Positions 15,805 to 24,610 of a stretch of DNA of 29,202 bases are shown one piece after another. Each line of letters begins with the position of its first letter. Position 1 is the first letter of the stretch. Below the pieces are notes generated by a model. The model did no database searches. It worked only from the letters and a program-made list of their open reading frames with translations, and was not told where the DNA came from. The stretch spans positions 1 through 29,202 of the forward strand of contig MNTL01000079.1 in NCBI GenBank assembly GCA_001916965.1. Reading direction: 5' to 3'. Origin of the DNA: Roseburia sp. CAG:10041_57. GTDB taxonomy: Bacteria; Bacillota; Clostridia; Lachnospirales; Lachnospiraceae. Made by a program: the position numbers and the translations under genes.

Positions 15805-15833
15805 TTTACAAGGAAAAAACTAAGGTGTATAGT
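15805..15833 (+). promoter_or_regulatory. Proximal gltBD promoter
   Basis: TTTACA (15805-15810), 17-base spacer, TATAGT (15828-15833). The expected start near 15840 leaves a leader of about 75 bases. A 12-bp direct repeat (15831-15842 and 15865-15876) and a palindrome ATGTACC-cgt-GGTACAT (15875-15891) follow in the leader. Confidence 0.65.
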
Positions 15834-15874
15834 TAGAAAAATCAAAGCACTGCATAGATTTTGAAGTTAGAAAA

Positions 15875-15891
15875 ATGTACCCGTGGTACAT
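15875..15891. repeat. 17-bp palindrome in the gltB leader
   Basis: ATGTACC (15875-15881) and GGTACAT (15885-15891) are perfect arms around CGT, just before the gltB ribosome site (AAGGAG, 15899-15904). It could be an operator or an RNA stem that affects translation. The ATG at 15875 is in frame with gltB but lacks a ribosome site. Confidence 0.45.
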
Positions 15892-15913
15892 AGAAAGAAA
15901 AGGAGAAAGCAAG

Positions 15914-18900
15914 ATGTTTGATGCAAAAATGAATGTTCCCGAAGCACCGCTTCACAGAGCAGAATTTGAACATGACAACTGTGGTATTGGTGCTGTTGTA
16001 AACATCAAAGGTACGAAAAGCCGTGAAACGGTTGAAAATGCCCTCAGAATCGTAGAGAATCTGGAGCACAGAGCCGGTAAAGATGCAGAAGGCAAGACTG
16101 GTGACGGTGTTGGTATTCTGGTACAGATCAGCCACAAATTCTTTTCCAGGGTAACCAAGCCTCTTGGCATTGAACTTGGAGGAGAGCGCGAATACGGTAT
16201 CGGTATGTTCTTCTTCCCGCAGGATGAACTGAAACGTAATCAGGCGAAGAAGATGTTTGAGATCATCGTAGAGAAGGAAGGGCTGGAATTCCTTGGCTGG
16301 CGTGAAGTTCCCTGTGTACCTTCCGTACTGGGACATAAGGCAGTAGAATGTATGCCTTACATTATGCAGGCATTCATCAAGAAACCGGCAGATGTTGAGA
16401 AAGGACTGGACTTTGACAGAAAGCTCTATATTGCAAGAAGAGTATTTGAACAGAGTTCCGATAATACCTATGTGGTATCTCTTAACAGCCGTACAATTGT
16501 ATACAAGGGCATGTTCCTTGTAAAACAGCTCCGCTCTTTCTTTACGGATCTGCAGAGCGAGGATTATGAATCAGCGATTGCAATGGTTCACTCACGTTTC
16601 TCTACAAACACCAATCCGAGCTGGGAGCGTGCACATCCGAACAGATTTATCGTACATAATGGTGAGATCAATACCATTCGTGGTAATGTGGATAAGATGA
16701 TCGCCCGTGAAGAGAATATGGCATCTGATCATTTAAAGGGTGAGTTCCACAAGATTCTCCCTGTTGTCAATGCACAGGGCTCTGACTCCGCCATGCTGGA
16801 TAACACACTGGAATTCCTGGTTATGAGTGGGATGGATCTTCCGCTTGCAGTCATGATTACAATTCCTGAACCATGGGCTAACAACAAAACCATGTCTCAG
16901 AGCAAGAAAGACTTCTATCAGTACTACGCAACCATGATGGAGCCGTGGGACGGTCCTGCATCTATTGTCTTTTCCGATGGTGATATCATGGGTGCGGTAC
17001 TTGACCGTAATGGTCTGCGTCCTTCCCGTTATTATATTACTTCCGATGACCAGCTGATTCTTTCCTCGGAAGTCGGCGTTCTTCCTGTTGACCCGACCAA
17101 GATTGTGAAGAAGGACAGACTTCGTCCGGGCAAGATGCTTCTGGTTGATACTGTAAAAGGTGAAGTGGTAGATGATGATACCCTGAAGGAAAAATATGCA
17201 AAGCGCCGTCCTTATGGTGCATGGCTGGATTCCAACCTGGTAGAGCTTAGAGAGCTTAAAATCCCAAATATGAAAGTACCTGAGTTCTCCTATGTAGAGC
17301 GTCAGAGAATGCAGAAGGCATTCGGTTATACCTATGAGGAATTGAAGACAAGTATCCTTCCTATGGCGAGAAATGGTGCAGAGTCTATTGCAGCAATGGG
17401 CGTAGATACACCACTTCCGGTTCTGGCAAAGACACATCATCCACTGTTTCATTATTTCAAGCAGTTGTTCGCACAGGTAACGAATCCGCCTATTGATGCG
17501 ATTCGTGAGGAAGTTGTTACTTCCACCAGTGTCTACATTGGAAAAGACGGCAACCTGCTGGAGGACTGTGAGCAGAACTGTCACGTATTGAAGGTAAACA
17601 ACCCAATCCTGACATCTACTGACCTTTTGAAGATCAAGAATATGAAGAAGGAAGGCTTCCAGGTAGTTGAGATTCCTATTATTTACTATAAGAACACAAG
17701 TCTGGAGCGTGCAATCGACAGACTGTATGTAGAAGTAGACAGAGCATACCGTGATGGTGCCAATATCATTATCCTGTCTGATCGTGGCGTAGATGAGAAC
17801 CATGTAGCGATTCCTTCTCTGTTGGCTGTATCAGCAATGCAGAAACACCTGGTACGTACCAAGAAGAGAACGAGTGTAGCGTTGATCATCGAATCCGCAG
17901 AACCAAGAGAAGTACATGATTTTGCTACACTGTTAGGCTATGGTGCCTGTGCAGTCAACCCATATCTGGCTCAGGAATCTATCAAGGAGCTGATCGAGAC
18001 AGGTATGCTGGATAAGGACTATCATGCAGCAGTAGATGATTACAATAATGCAGTGCTTCATGGAATCGTTAAGATTGCCTCCAAAATGGGCATTTCTACA
18101 ATCCAGTCCTATCAGGGTTCACAGATCTTTGAAGCAATCGGTCTGAATGCGGAAGTGATTGATAAATACTTTACCAATACTGTCTGTAGGGTAGGCGGTC
18201 TGTCCATAAAGGATATTGAGAAGCAGGTAGATGACCTTCATTCACTGGCATTTGATCCACTGGGACTGGCAACAGACCTGACTCTGGATAACCCGGGACA
18301 GCACAAGGCAAGAAGCGGCGCAGAAGAGCATCTGTACAATCCGGCGACCATCCATATGCTACAGCAGTCTACGAGACTGGGCAATTATGAGATGTTCAAG
18401 GAATATACGAAGCTGGTTAATGATGAGACAAGTATCAAGAACCTGCGTGGTCTGATGGACTTTAATTATCCGGAAAAAGGCGTTCCTATTGAGGAAGTAG
18501 AGAGCGTGGAGAGTATCGTAACACGCTTCAAGACAGGCGCTATGTCCTATGGCTCCATCTCCAAGGAGGCTCATGAGACTCTGGCAATCGCCATGAACAC
18601 CCTGCATGGTAAGTCCAACAGTGGTGAAGGTGGTGAGGACCTTGACAGAATGGAGATCGGTCCTGACGGACTCAACAGATGTTCTGCGATCAAGCAGGTA
18701 GCGAGTGGACGTTTCGGCGTTACCAGCAGATATCTGGTAAGTGCACAGGAGATTCAGATCAAGATGGCACAGGGAGCCAAGCCCGGTGAAGGCGGACATC
18801 TTCCTGCAGGTAAGGTTTATCCCTGGGTTGCCAAGACCAGACATTCAACGCCTGGTGTAGGCCTGATTTCTCCGCCACCTCATCATGATATCTATTCAAT

Positions 18901-20455
18901 TGAGGACTTGGCACAGTTGATTTATGACTTGAAGAACTCCAATACAGCAGCAAGAATCAGTGTCAAGCTGGTATCTGAGGCTGGTGTAGGTACAGTCGCA
19001 GCCGGTGTTGCCAAGGCTGGTGCGCAGGTCGTATTGATTTCCGGCTATGATGGAGGTACAGGTGCAGCGCCTAAGAGTTCTATTCACAATGCAGGACTTC
19101 CTTGGGAGCTTGGTGTGGCAGAGACACATCAGACTCTGATTCAGAACGGACTTCGTAATAAGGTTCGTATCGAGACAGATGGTAAGCTGATGAGCGGTCG
19201 TGATGTAGCAATCGCAGCTATGCTTGGTGCAGAGGAATTCGGCTTTGCAACTGCTCCGCTTGTAACAATGGGCTGCGTCATGATGCGTGTATGTAACCTG
19301 GATACCTGTCCTGTAGGTATTGCAACACAGAATCCTGAGCTTCGCAAGCGTTTCAAAGGTAAGCCAGAATATGTTATGAACTTCATGAAGTTCATTGCAC
19401 AGGAGCTTCGAGAATATATGGCTGCTCTGGGTGTCAGAACAGTGGATGAATTAGTCGGCAGAACAGATCTGTTGAAAGTGAAGGATAAGCTTCCGGAGGG
19501 AACACCTAAGCTTGACCTTTCACAGATTCTGAGCAATCCTTATACAAAGGAAAAGGCGGTATTTGATCCGAAGCAGGTATATGACTTTGAATTAGAGAAG
19601 ACCATGGATGAGAGAGTGCTCTTAAAACAGCTTGATAAAGCACTCCAGACAGGACAGAAGCGCAGCATTGAAGTTGATGTTATGAATACAGACAGGGCCT
19701 TTGGTACAATTCTTGGTTCTGAAATCACCAGGAAATTTGGCGATACCTTAGAGGAAGATACTTTCAGGGTATTGTGTAATGGCGCCGGTGGACAGAGTTT
19801 TGGTGCTTTTATTCCAAAGGGGCTGACACTGGAGCTGGTCGGCGATTCCAATGATTATTTCGGCAAAGGGCTTTCCGGTGGTAAATTAATCGTATATCCG
19901 CCTAAGGGAAGCACATTCAAGCAGGATGAGAATATCATCATCGGTAACGTAGCCCTCTATGGTGCGACCAGTGGTAAGGCATTCATCAATGGTGTGGCAG
20001 GTGAACGTTTCTGTGTACGTAACTCCGGTGCAATCGCTGTTGTGGAAGGTGTGGGCGATCATGGCTGTGAATACATGACAGGTGGACGTGTGGTTGTACT
20101 TGGTACAACAGGTAAGAACTTCGCAGCAGGTATGAGCGGCGGTATTGCTTATGTCATGGATGAAGACAATGACCTGTACATGAGAGTCAACAAAGAGATG
20201 GTATCCATGAGTGAGATTACCAACAAATATGATGTTATTGAATTAAAGGATATGATTCAGGAGCATGTTGCCCTGACTAATTCTGAGAAAGGTAAGAAGA
20301 TTCTGGAGAACTTCGGTGAATACCTGCCTAAATTCAAGAAGATCATTCCTTATGACTACGATAGAATGTTAAAGACCATCGTACAGATGGAGGAAAAAGG
20401 TTTAAGCGCTGAACAGGCACAGATTGAAGCATTCTATGCAAACACAAGGAAATAA
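15914..20455 (+). CDS. gltB: Glutamate synthase, large (alpha) subunit
   Basis: 1513 aa, the expected size. The ATG at 15914 follows AAAGGAG by 9 bases and is preferred to the in-frame ATG at 15875. Domain order is class II glutamine amidotransferase, central domain, FMN-binding synthase domain and C-terminal beta-helix (GXGXG). The nucleophile is C23 in HDNCGIGAVV, exposed after a 22-residue propeptide is removed. The FMN domain carries the 3Fe-4S cysteines C1121, C1127 and C1132 (CVMMRVCNLDTCPVG). The enzyme takes ammonia from glutamine through an internal channel to 2-oxoglutarate, giving two glutamates with electrons from the GltD subunit. It is the GOGAT half of ammonium assimilation. 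gltD follows 13 bases downstream. No damage is visible. Confidence 0.97.
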   Translation: MFDAKMNVPEAPLHRAEFEHDNCGIGAVVNIKGTKSRETVENALRIVENLEHRAGKDAEGKTGDGVGILVQISHKFFSRVTKPLGIELGGEREYGIGMFFFPQDELKRNQAKKMFEIIVEKEGLEFLGWREVPCVPSVLGHKAVECMPYIMQAFIKKPADVEKGLDFDRKLYIARRVFEQSSDNTYVVSLNSRTIVYKGMFLVKQLRSFFTDLQSEDYESAIAMVHSRFSTNTNPSWERAHPNRFIVHNGEINTIRGNVDKMIAREENMASDHLKGEFHKILPVVNAQGSDSAMLDNTLEFLVMSGMDLPLAVMITIPEPWANNKTMSQSKKDFYQYYATMMEPWDGPASIVFSDGDIMGAVLDRNGLRPSRYYITSDDQLILSSEVGVLPVDPTKIVKKDRLRPGKMLLVDTVKGEVVDDDTLKEKYAKRRPYGAWLDSNLVELRELKIPNMKVPEFSYVERQRMQKAFGYTYEELKTSILPMARNGAESIAAMGVDTPLPVLAKTHHPLFHYFKQLFAQVTNPPIDAIREEVVTSTSVYIGKDGNLLEDCEQNCHVLKVNNPILTSTDLLKIKNMKKEGFQVVEIPIIYYKNTSLERAIDRLYVEVDRAYRDGANIIILSDRGVDENHVAIPSLLAVSAMQKHLVRTKKRTSVALIIESAEPREVHDFATLLGYGACAVNPYLAQESIKELIETGMLDKDYHAAVDDYNNAVLHGIVKIASKMGISTIQSYQGSQIFEAIGLNAEVIDKYFTNTVCRVGGLSIKDIEKQVDDLHSLAFDPLGLATDLTLDNPGQHKARSGAEEHLYNPATIHMLQQSTRLGNYEMFKEYTKLVNDETSIKNLRGLMDFNYPEKGVPIEEVESVESIVTRFKTGAMSYGSISKEAHETLAIAMNTLHGKSNSGEGGEDLDRMEIGPDGLNRCSAIKQVASGRFGVTSRYLVSAQEIQIKMAQGAKPGEGGHLPAGKVYPWVAKTRHSTPGVGLISPPPHHDIYSIEDLAQLIYDLKNSNTAARISVKLVSEAGVGTVAAGVAKAGAQVVLISGYDGGTGAAPKSSIHNAGLPWELGVAETHQTLIQNGLRNKVRIETDGKLMSGRDVAIAAMLGAEEFGFATAPLVTMGCVMMRVCNLDTCPVGIATQNPELRKRFKGKPEYVMNFMKFIAQELREYMAALGVRTVDELVGRTDLLKVKDKLPEGTPKLDLSQILSNPYTKEKAVFDPKQVYDFELEKTMDERVLLKQLDKALQTGQKRSIEVDVMNTDRAFGTILGSEITRKFGDTLEEDTFRVLCNGAGGQSFGAFIPKGLTLELVGDSNDYFGKGLSGGKLIVYPPKGSTFKQDENIIIGNVALYGATSGKAFINGVAGERFCVRNSGAIAVVEGVGDHGCEYMTGGRVVVLGTTGKNFAAGMSGGIAYVMDEDNDLYMRVNKEMVSMSEITNKYDVIELKDMIQEHVALTNSEKGKKILENFGEYLPKFKKIIPYDYDRMLKTIVQMEEKGLSAEQAQIEAFYANTRK

Positions 20456-20468
20456 CGGAGGTATAGAG

Positions 20469-21962
20469 ATGGGAAAACCAACAGGATTTTTAGAATATGA
20501 AAGAAAAACCTCCAAGGCTGAGGCACCTAAGGAGAGAATCAAGCATTTTAATGAATTCCATACACACTTATCCATGGAGGAACAGAGCAAACAGGGAGCA
20601 CGCTGCATGGACTGTGGCGTACCCTTCTGTCAGGCTGGTATGACCATTGCAGGTATGACTTCAGGATGTCCTTTGCATAATCTGGTTCCTGAATGGAACG
20701 ATCTGGCTTACAGTGGCAACTGGGAACGTGCCTATAACCGTCTGAAAAAGACAAACAACTTCCCAGAGTTTACTTCCAGAGTGTGTCCTGCATTATGTGA
20801 GAATGCCTGCACTTGTGGCTTGAACGGTGATGCAGTGGCAACCAAGGAGAACGAATATGCCATTATTGAGAATGCTTATGAAAAAGGCTATGCCTGTGCA
20901 AAACCTCCCAAGGTTCGTACCAATAAGAAGGTAGCCGTTATCGGAAGCGGTCCTTCCGGACTGGCTGTAGCAGATCAGCTCAACAAGCGTGGCCACAATG
21001 TTACAGTCTTTGAAAGAAGTGACAGAGTAGGCGGCTTACTGATGTACGGCATTCCTAACATGAAGCTGGAGAAGCATATCATTGACCGTAAGATTAAGAT
21101 TATGGAAGAAGAGGGCGTGAAGTTCGTTACCAGTACGGATATCGGTAAGGATGCAAAGAGTAAGAAGCTCTTAGACGGCTTTGACAGAGTGGTACTGTGC
21201 TGTGGCGCTTCCAACCCAAGAGATATCAAGGCTCCCGGAAGAGATGCAAAGGGCATTTACTTTGCAGTAGATTTCTTAAAGGGCGTAACGAAGAGTCTGC
21301 TGGATTCCAATCTTAAGGATGGCAATTTCGTATCCACGAAGGATAAGCATGTGGTGATCATCGGTGGTGGTGATACGGGTAATGACTGTGTGGGTACTTC
21401 TATCCGTCTGGGTGCGAAGTCTGTGACACAGATTGAGATGATGCCAAAGGCTCCGGATCATCGTGCAGAGAACAATCCATGGCCTGAATGGCCTAAGATC
21501 TGCAAGACAGATTATGGTCAGGAAGAGGCAATTGCCATGTTCGGACATGATCCGAGAATCTATGAATCTACTGTAAAGGAATTTATCAAGGATAAGAATG
21601 GCAATCTCAGTGCTGTTAAGATCGTGAAGCTTGCCTGGGAGAAAGACCCTGAGACAGGCAGAATGAACATGAAGGAGATTCCTGACAGCGAGCAGATTCT
21701 GGAGGCACAGATTGTACTGATTGCAGCAGGTTTCCTTGGAAGCCAGAAGTATGTAACGGATGCCTTCAAGGTAGTTGTTGATGGAAGAAGCAATGTCAAG
21801 ACAGAAGCCGGTAAGTACAAGACCAGCGTGGATAATATCTTCACTGCCGGGGATATGCATACGGGACAGTCTCTGGTAGTCAAGGCGATCAGACAGGGCA
21901 GAGAATGCGCCAGAGAAGTGGATGAGAGCCTGATGGGCTACTCCAATATGTTTATACAGTAA
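20469..21962 (+). CDS. gltD: Glutamate synthase, small (beta) subunit
   Basis: 497 aa, normal length. The ATG at 20469 has CGGAGG 8 bases upstream; the longer frame overlapping gltB is rejected. The N-terminal domain holds two cysteine clusters for 4Fe-4S centres: C46, C49, C54, C67 (CMDCGVPFC) and C106, C110, C114, C116 (CPALCENACTC). An FAD-binding loop, VIGSGPSG (157-164), and an NAD(P)H-binding loop, VIIGGGDTGND, follow. It oxidises NADPH (or NADH) and passes electrons via FAD and iron-sulfur centres to the FMN of GltB. It is co-transcribed with gltB. A very long inverted repeat starts at its stop codon. Confidence 0.97.
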   Translation: MGKPTGFLEYERKTSKAEAPKERIKHFNEFHTHLSMEEQSKQGARCMDCGVPFCQAGMTIAGMTSGCPLHNLVPEWNDLAYSGNWERAYNRLKKTNNFPEFTSRVCPALCENACTCGLNGDAVATKENEYAIIENAYEKGYACAKPPKVRTNKKVAVIGSGPSGLAVADQLNKRGHNVTVFERSDRVGGLLMYGIPNMKLEKHIIDRKIKIMEEEGVKFVTSTDIGKDAKSKKLLDGFDRVVLCCGASNPRDIKAPGRDAKGIYFAVDFLKGVTKSLLDSNLKDGNFVSTKDKHVVIIGGGDTGNDCVGTSIRLGAKSVTQIEMMPKAPDHRAENNPWPEWPKICKTDYGQEEAIAMFGHDPRIYESTVKEFIKDKNGNLSAVKIVKLAWEKDPETGRMNMKEIPDSEQILEAQIVLIAAGFLGSQKYVTDAFKVVVDGRSNVKTEAGKYKTSVDNIFTAGDMHTGQSLVVKAIRQGRECAREVDESLMGYSNMFIQ

Positions 21963-22206
21963 ATAGGGACGCACTGCCTCGGTGTGGCTCGCCAGATATA
22001 GTTTATTTCAAGAAAGCGCAGATATTTCATTCGAAGACACGTTTTCACTCCGCTGCTCGATGTAGCGGTACATAAGGGTGCATGAGCTTATCAGCTCCTG
22101 CGCCCTAAGTACCGACACTCGCAGAGGGTCTTCTTATGAAACATTCTGTGTTTTCTTGCTATTTACATACAAGATGGCGAGCCACACCGAGGCGGTGCTG
22201 TCTATT
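21962..22206 (+). repeat. 245-bp imperfect inverted repeat forming one long hairpin
   Basis: The outer arms, 21971-21994 and 22175-22198, match over 24 bases with one T-G pair. Further in, 22009-22030 pairs with 22136-22158, GAAGAC pairs with GTCTTC, and 22067-22088 pairs with 22093-22113 around a tiny loop. AATAG (21962-21966) and CTATT (22202-22206) extend the base. No coding frame or transposase is inside. It could be a MITE-like element, a structured RNA, or a large terminator for gltBD. From 22207 to 22346 I see only a small inverted repeat, TTTGGTA/TACCAAA (22274-22280, 22299-22305). Confidence 0.75.
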
Positions 22207-22346
22207 GCAAGTGTATGAAAAGGGATGGAGGGGGGACGGCGGGCTGACACCGCCTGGGGATTGCATTATTTTATTTGGTAGCGGAGTGAGCATTTATTTA
22301 CCAAAATGAAATATGGGGAAAGTCTCATATGGTGGCAAATAAATAA

Positions 22347-22375
22347 TTGCAATGTGATAAAACTTACAGTATGAT
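22347..22375 (+). promoter_or_regulatory. Promoter of the antitoxin-toxin pair
   Basis: TTGCAA (22347-22352), 17-base spacer, TATGAT (22370-22375), just before the ribosome site GGAAGGAG and the ATG at 22402. Confidence 0.6.
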
Positions 22376-22401
22376 AAAAGAAAAGGAAGGAGTGGTGGTC
22401 G

Positions 22402-22644
22402 ATGACACAAATGAAAGAACGTGCTGTTGCGTTAATAGAACGTATACCAGATGACAATATGTTTTATGTGCTTAATATTCTTGAGAATATTGAAGAAATG
22501 TCATCTAACAAGTCTGAAGATAAGAAACAGGCAATGGAAGCACTCCAGAATATTTTAAAGTTCAGTGGAAGACTACCGGCAGATTTTGATGCGGATAAGG
22601 AATTAGAAGAAGCAAGGGAGAAAAAATATGGTAGTATTGGTTGA
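22402..22644 (+). CDS. Probable antitoxin of a PIN-type toxin-antitoxin pair
   Basis: 80 aa, acidic and helical. It begins at ATG 22402 behind GGAAGGAG. The N-terminal half (KERAVALIERIPDDNMFYVL) resembles short antitoxin-like proteins that start with a helix for toxin or DNA contact; the C-terminal half holds FSGRLPADFDADKELEEARE, a kind of tail often seen in small antitoxins that clamp PIN toxins. I do not recognise a precise family. The strongest evidence is position: its last 17 bases overlap the start of a PIN-domain toxin gene, the usual antitoxin-first arrangement. It would bind and block the toxin and probably repress its own promoter. The reading frame is intact, unlike that of the toxin. 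Confidence 0.7.
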   Translation: MTQMKERAVALIERIPDDNMFYVLNILENIEEMSSNKSEDKKQAMEALQNILKFSGRLPADFDADKELEEAREKKYGSIG

Positions 22645-23037
22645 TACAAATATCATTATAGATGCATTAGCTAATAGAGAACCATATGCTGATAATGCTA
22701 AAAAAATTTTGGAAAAATGTGCTGCCAGAGAAGTGACAGGAATACTTGCGGCGCATAGTATACCTAATATGTTCTATATTTTTAGGAAAAACTTTAGTCA
22801 GGATGAAAGAAGATTTCTTCTAAAAAATTTGTGTAATATCTTTAAAATTTCTGATTTGAATGCGAAGAAGATATTAGCTGCTTTAGAAAACGAGAAATTT
22901 TCGATTTTGAAGATTGTTTACAGGAAGAATGTGCAGTTGAGTCTATGGCAGATTATATTGTAACAAGAAATCCGGCAGATTTTGCAAATTCAAGAGTGAA
23001 AGTAATCTTACCAGAGGAATTTTTGAAAAAATTATAA
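22628..23037 (+). pseudogene. PIN-domain toxin (VapC-like), broken by a one-base frameshift
   Basis: The start frame runs from ATG 22628 to a stop at 22961-22963 (111 aa). Its first ~90 residues are a PIN domain: LVDTNIIIDAL with metal-binding D6, then ILAAHSIPNMFYIF. Near 22898-22904 (aaattttcgatttt) the coding signal moves to another frame, which continues as FDFEDCLQEECAVESMADY, then IVTRNPADF, and ends EEFLKKL at 23037. That lost part holds the third catalytic acidic cluster (ADYIVTRNPADF). Restoring one base gives about 136 aa, normal for the family. PIN toxins are Mg2+-dependent RNases; without the C-terminal acids this one should be inactive. A sequencing error could produce the same picture. 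Confidence 0.78.
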
Positions 23038-23065
23038 TAAAATGTATCTTACAAAAGCAAGTTTG

Positions 23066-23093
23066 AGACCAGTACTTCGGTATTGGTCTTTTT
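23066..23093 (+). terminator. Rho-independent terminator with UUCG tetraloop
   Basis: AGACCAGTAC (23066-23075) pairs with GTATTGGTCT (23080-23089) around TTCG, a 10-bp stem with one wobble and a stable C(UUCG)G cap, followed by TTTT. It ends the antitoxin-toxin unit. Confidence 0.8.
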
Positions 23094-23136
23094 CAAAATA
23101 TTTTATGGAAACATTTAGTAAAGTGGGAGGTTCTAT

Positions 23137-23502
23137 ATGCAGCAGGCGAGAAAGTTAAGACGTGATGATAAGGTAGCAATTGTCAGTTTATCCAGTGGCA
23201 TGCTTGGGGAGGAATATTGCAGCCACAATATAGAAATTGGCGTGAGGCGTTTAAGAGAATATGGATTGGAGCCGGTTTTTATGCCAAATGCTTTGAAGGG
23301 TGTGGAGTATCTGAAAGACCACCCGGAGGCGAGGGCAGTGGATTTAAAGTCGGCTTTTCTTGATGATACGATAGCCGGAATTATCTGCGCACTTCCTGTT
23401 GTGTATAATGTCAATTTTGGACATGCCACGCCTCGCTGTGCCTTGCAGTATGGAGCCATGGCAAGAGTGGATATGGAGAAGAAAGTTATCATTTTTTCAT
23501 AA
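23137..23502 (+). pseudogene. S66 peptidase (LD-carboxypeptidase/MccF-like) with the middle deleted
   Basis: 121 aa, from ATG 23137 behind GGGAGG. Residues 1-85 match the N-terminus of S66 peptidases (RRDDKVAIVSLSSGMLGEEY, then FMPNALKG and AFLDDTIAGIIC). Residues 86-121 match their extreme C-terminus (LPVVYNVNFGHATPRCALQY). Full-length members are about 340 aa, so some 220-230 residues are missing at a clean in-frame join near 23391. The deleted part would hold the GG-DD substrate loop, the nucleophilic Ser and the catalytic His/Glu. The product cannot be an active peptidase. Intact relatives trim peptidoglycan tetrapeptides or cleave microcin C-type antibiotics. The frame stays open, suggesting a recent deletion. 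Confidence 0.75.
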
Positions 23503-23507
23503 AGCAA

Positions 23508-23541
23508 TTGACATATAACGTACGAATCAGTAGAATATAAT
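23508..23541 (+). promoter_or_regulatory. Promoter of ddh-lysA
   Basis: TTGACA (23508-23513), 17-base spacer, TAGAAT (23531-23536). A TATAAT at 23536-23541 is better in sequence but 22 bases from the -35. An inverted repeat AGTAGT/ACTACT lies in the leader before the ribosome site AAAAGGAG. Confidence 0.6.
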
Positions 23542-23605
23542 GCATAGGTGAATATAAGTAGTACTATTTAGAACTACTAACAAATAATAAAAAGGAGACA
23601 TCATA

Positions 23606-24586
23606 ATGAGATTAGGAATTTTAGGCTATGGCAACCTTGGCAAAGGTATAGAGTGTGCAGTCCGCCAGAATGCAGACGTAGAATTAAAGGCAGTTTTCAC
23701 CAGACGTGATCCTGCTACTGTAAAGATTCAGACAGCAGGTGTGCCTGTATACCATGTGGATGAAGTAGAAGCTCATAAGGATGAGATTGATGTGTTGGTT
23801 ATCTGCGGCGGCAGTGCGACAGATTTACCGAAACAGACACCGGAGTATGCAAAGTACTTCAATGTTATCGACAGTTTCGATACACATGCCAATATTCCAC
23901 AGCATTTTGCCAATGTAGATAAGGTGGCAAAGGAGAACGGTCATATTGCATTGATTTCAGCAGGCTGGGATCCTGGAATGTTCTCTCTGAACCGTTTATA
24001 TGCAAACTGCATTTTGCCTGAAGGCAACGATTATACTTTCTGGGGAAAAGGCGTAAGCCAGGGACATTCTGATGCCATCCGCCGTATCAAGGGTGTAAAG
24101 AATGGCAAGCAGTATACCATTCCTGTCCAGTCCGCATTAGACGCTGTCCGCAATGGTGAGAATCCTGAACTGACTACCAGACAGAAGCACACAAGAGAGT
24201 GCTTCGTAGTGGCAGAGGAAGGTGCAGACTTAGCACAGATTGAGAATGATATCAAGACAATGCCTAACTATTTTGCAGATTATGATACAACAGTTCATTT
24301 CATTACAGAGGAAGAATTGGAGCGTGACCATAGTGGTATTCCTCATGGTGGATTCGTGTTCCGTACAGGCGTGACAGGCTGGAATAAAGAGAACAAGCAC
24401 GTAATCGAATACAGCCTGAAGCTGGATTCCAACCCAGAGTTTACTTCATCTGTTATCGTGGCATATGCAAGAGCTATCAACAGACTTTATCAGGAAGGAC
24501 AGACAGGATGCAAGACTGTATTTGATATCGCACCTGCATACCTCAGCCCATTAAGCGGAGAAGAATTAAGAGCACATTTACTGTAA
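23606..24586 (+). CDS. ddh: meso-Diaminopimelate D-dehydrogenase
   Basis: 326 aa, the standard length. ATG 23606 follows AAAAGGAG. The N-terminus RLGILGYGNLGKG (glycines 7, 9, 12) is the dinucleotide-binding loop with R30-region FTRRDP contacting the NADPH phosphate. The substrate region includes SAGWDPGMFSLNR and GVSQGHSDAIRRIKG, both characteristic of Ddh. The enzyme makes meso-2,6-diaminopimelate in one step by reductive amination of L-tetrahydrodipicolinate with NADPH and ammonia, skipping the succinylase/acetylase steps. The product feeds peptidoglycan and, through the next gene, lysine. lysA starts 24 bases downstream. Ddh uses free ammonia, which makes its closeness to gltBD noteworthy, but an independent promoter separates them. 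Confidence 0.96.
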   Translation: MRLGILGYGNLGKGIECAVRQNADVELKAVFTRRDPATVKIQTAGVPVYHVDEVEAHKDEIDVLVICGGSATDLPKQTPEYAKYFNVIDSFDTHANIPQHFANVDKVAKENGHIALISAGWDPGMFSLNRLYANCILPEGNDYTFWGKGVSQGHSDAIRRIKGVKNGKQYTIPVQSALDAVRNGENPELTTRQKHTRECFVVAEEGADLAQIENDIKTMPNYFADYDTTVHFITEEELERDHSGIPHGGFVFRTGVTGWNKENKHVIEYSLKLDSNPEFTSSVIVAYARAINRLYQEGQTGCKTVFDIAPAYLSPLSGEELRAHLL

Positions 24587-24610
24587 AAATACATTCGCAA
24601 AGGAGAAAAG

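Noticed and set aside
15790..15808. 13-bp word AAACGCCCTGTTT shared, inverted, with 2954-2972 upstream of the phosphatase stub
   Set aside because: No further similarity around either copy; one lies in the gltB promoter and the other at the element end, so chance is the simplest explanation.
16733..17803. Long minus-strand open frame (356 codons) inside gltB
   Set aside because: It lies wholly within conserved gltB sequence, lacks a ribosome site, and its composition (many Cys, His, Leu) is typical of an antisense shadow frame.
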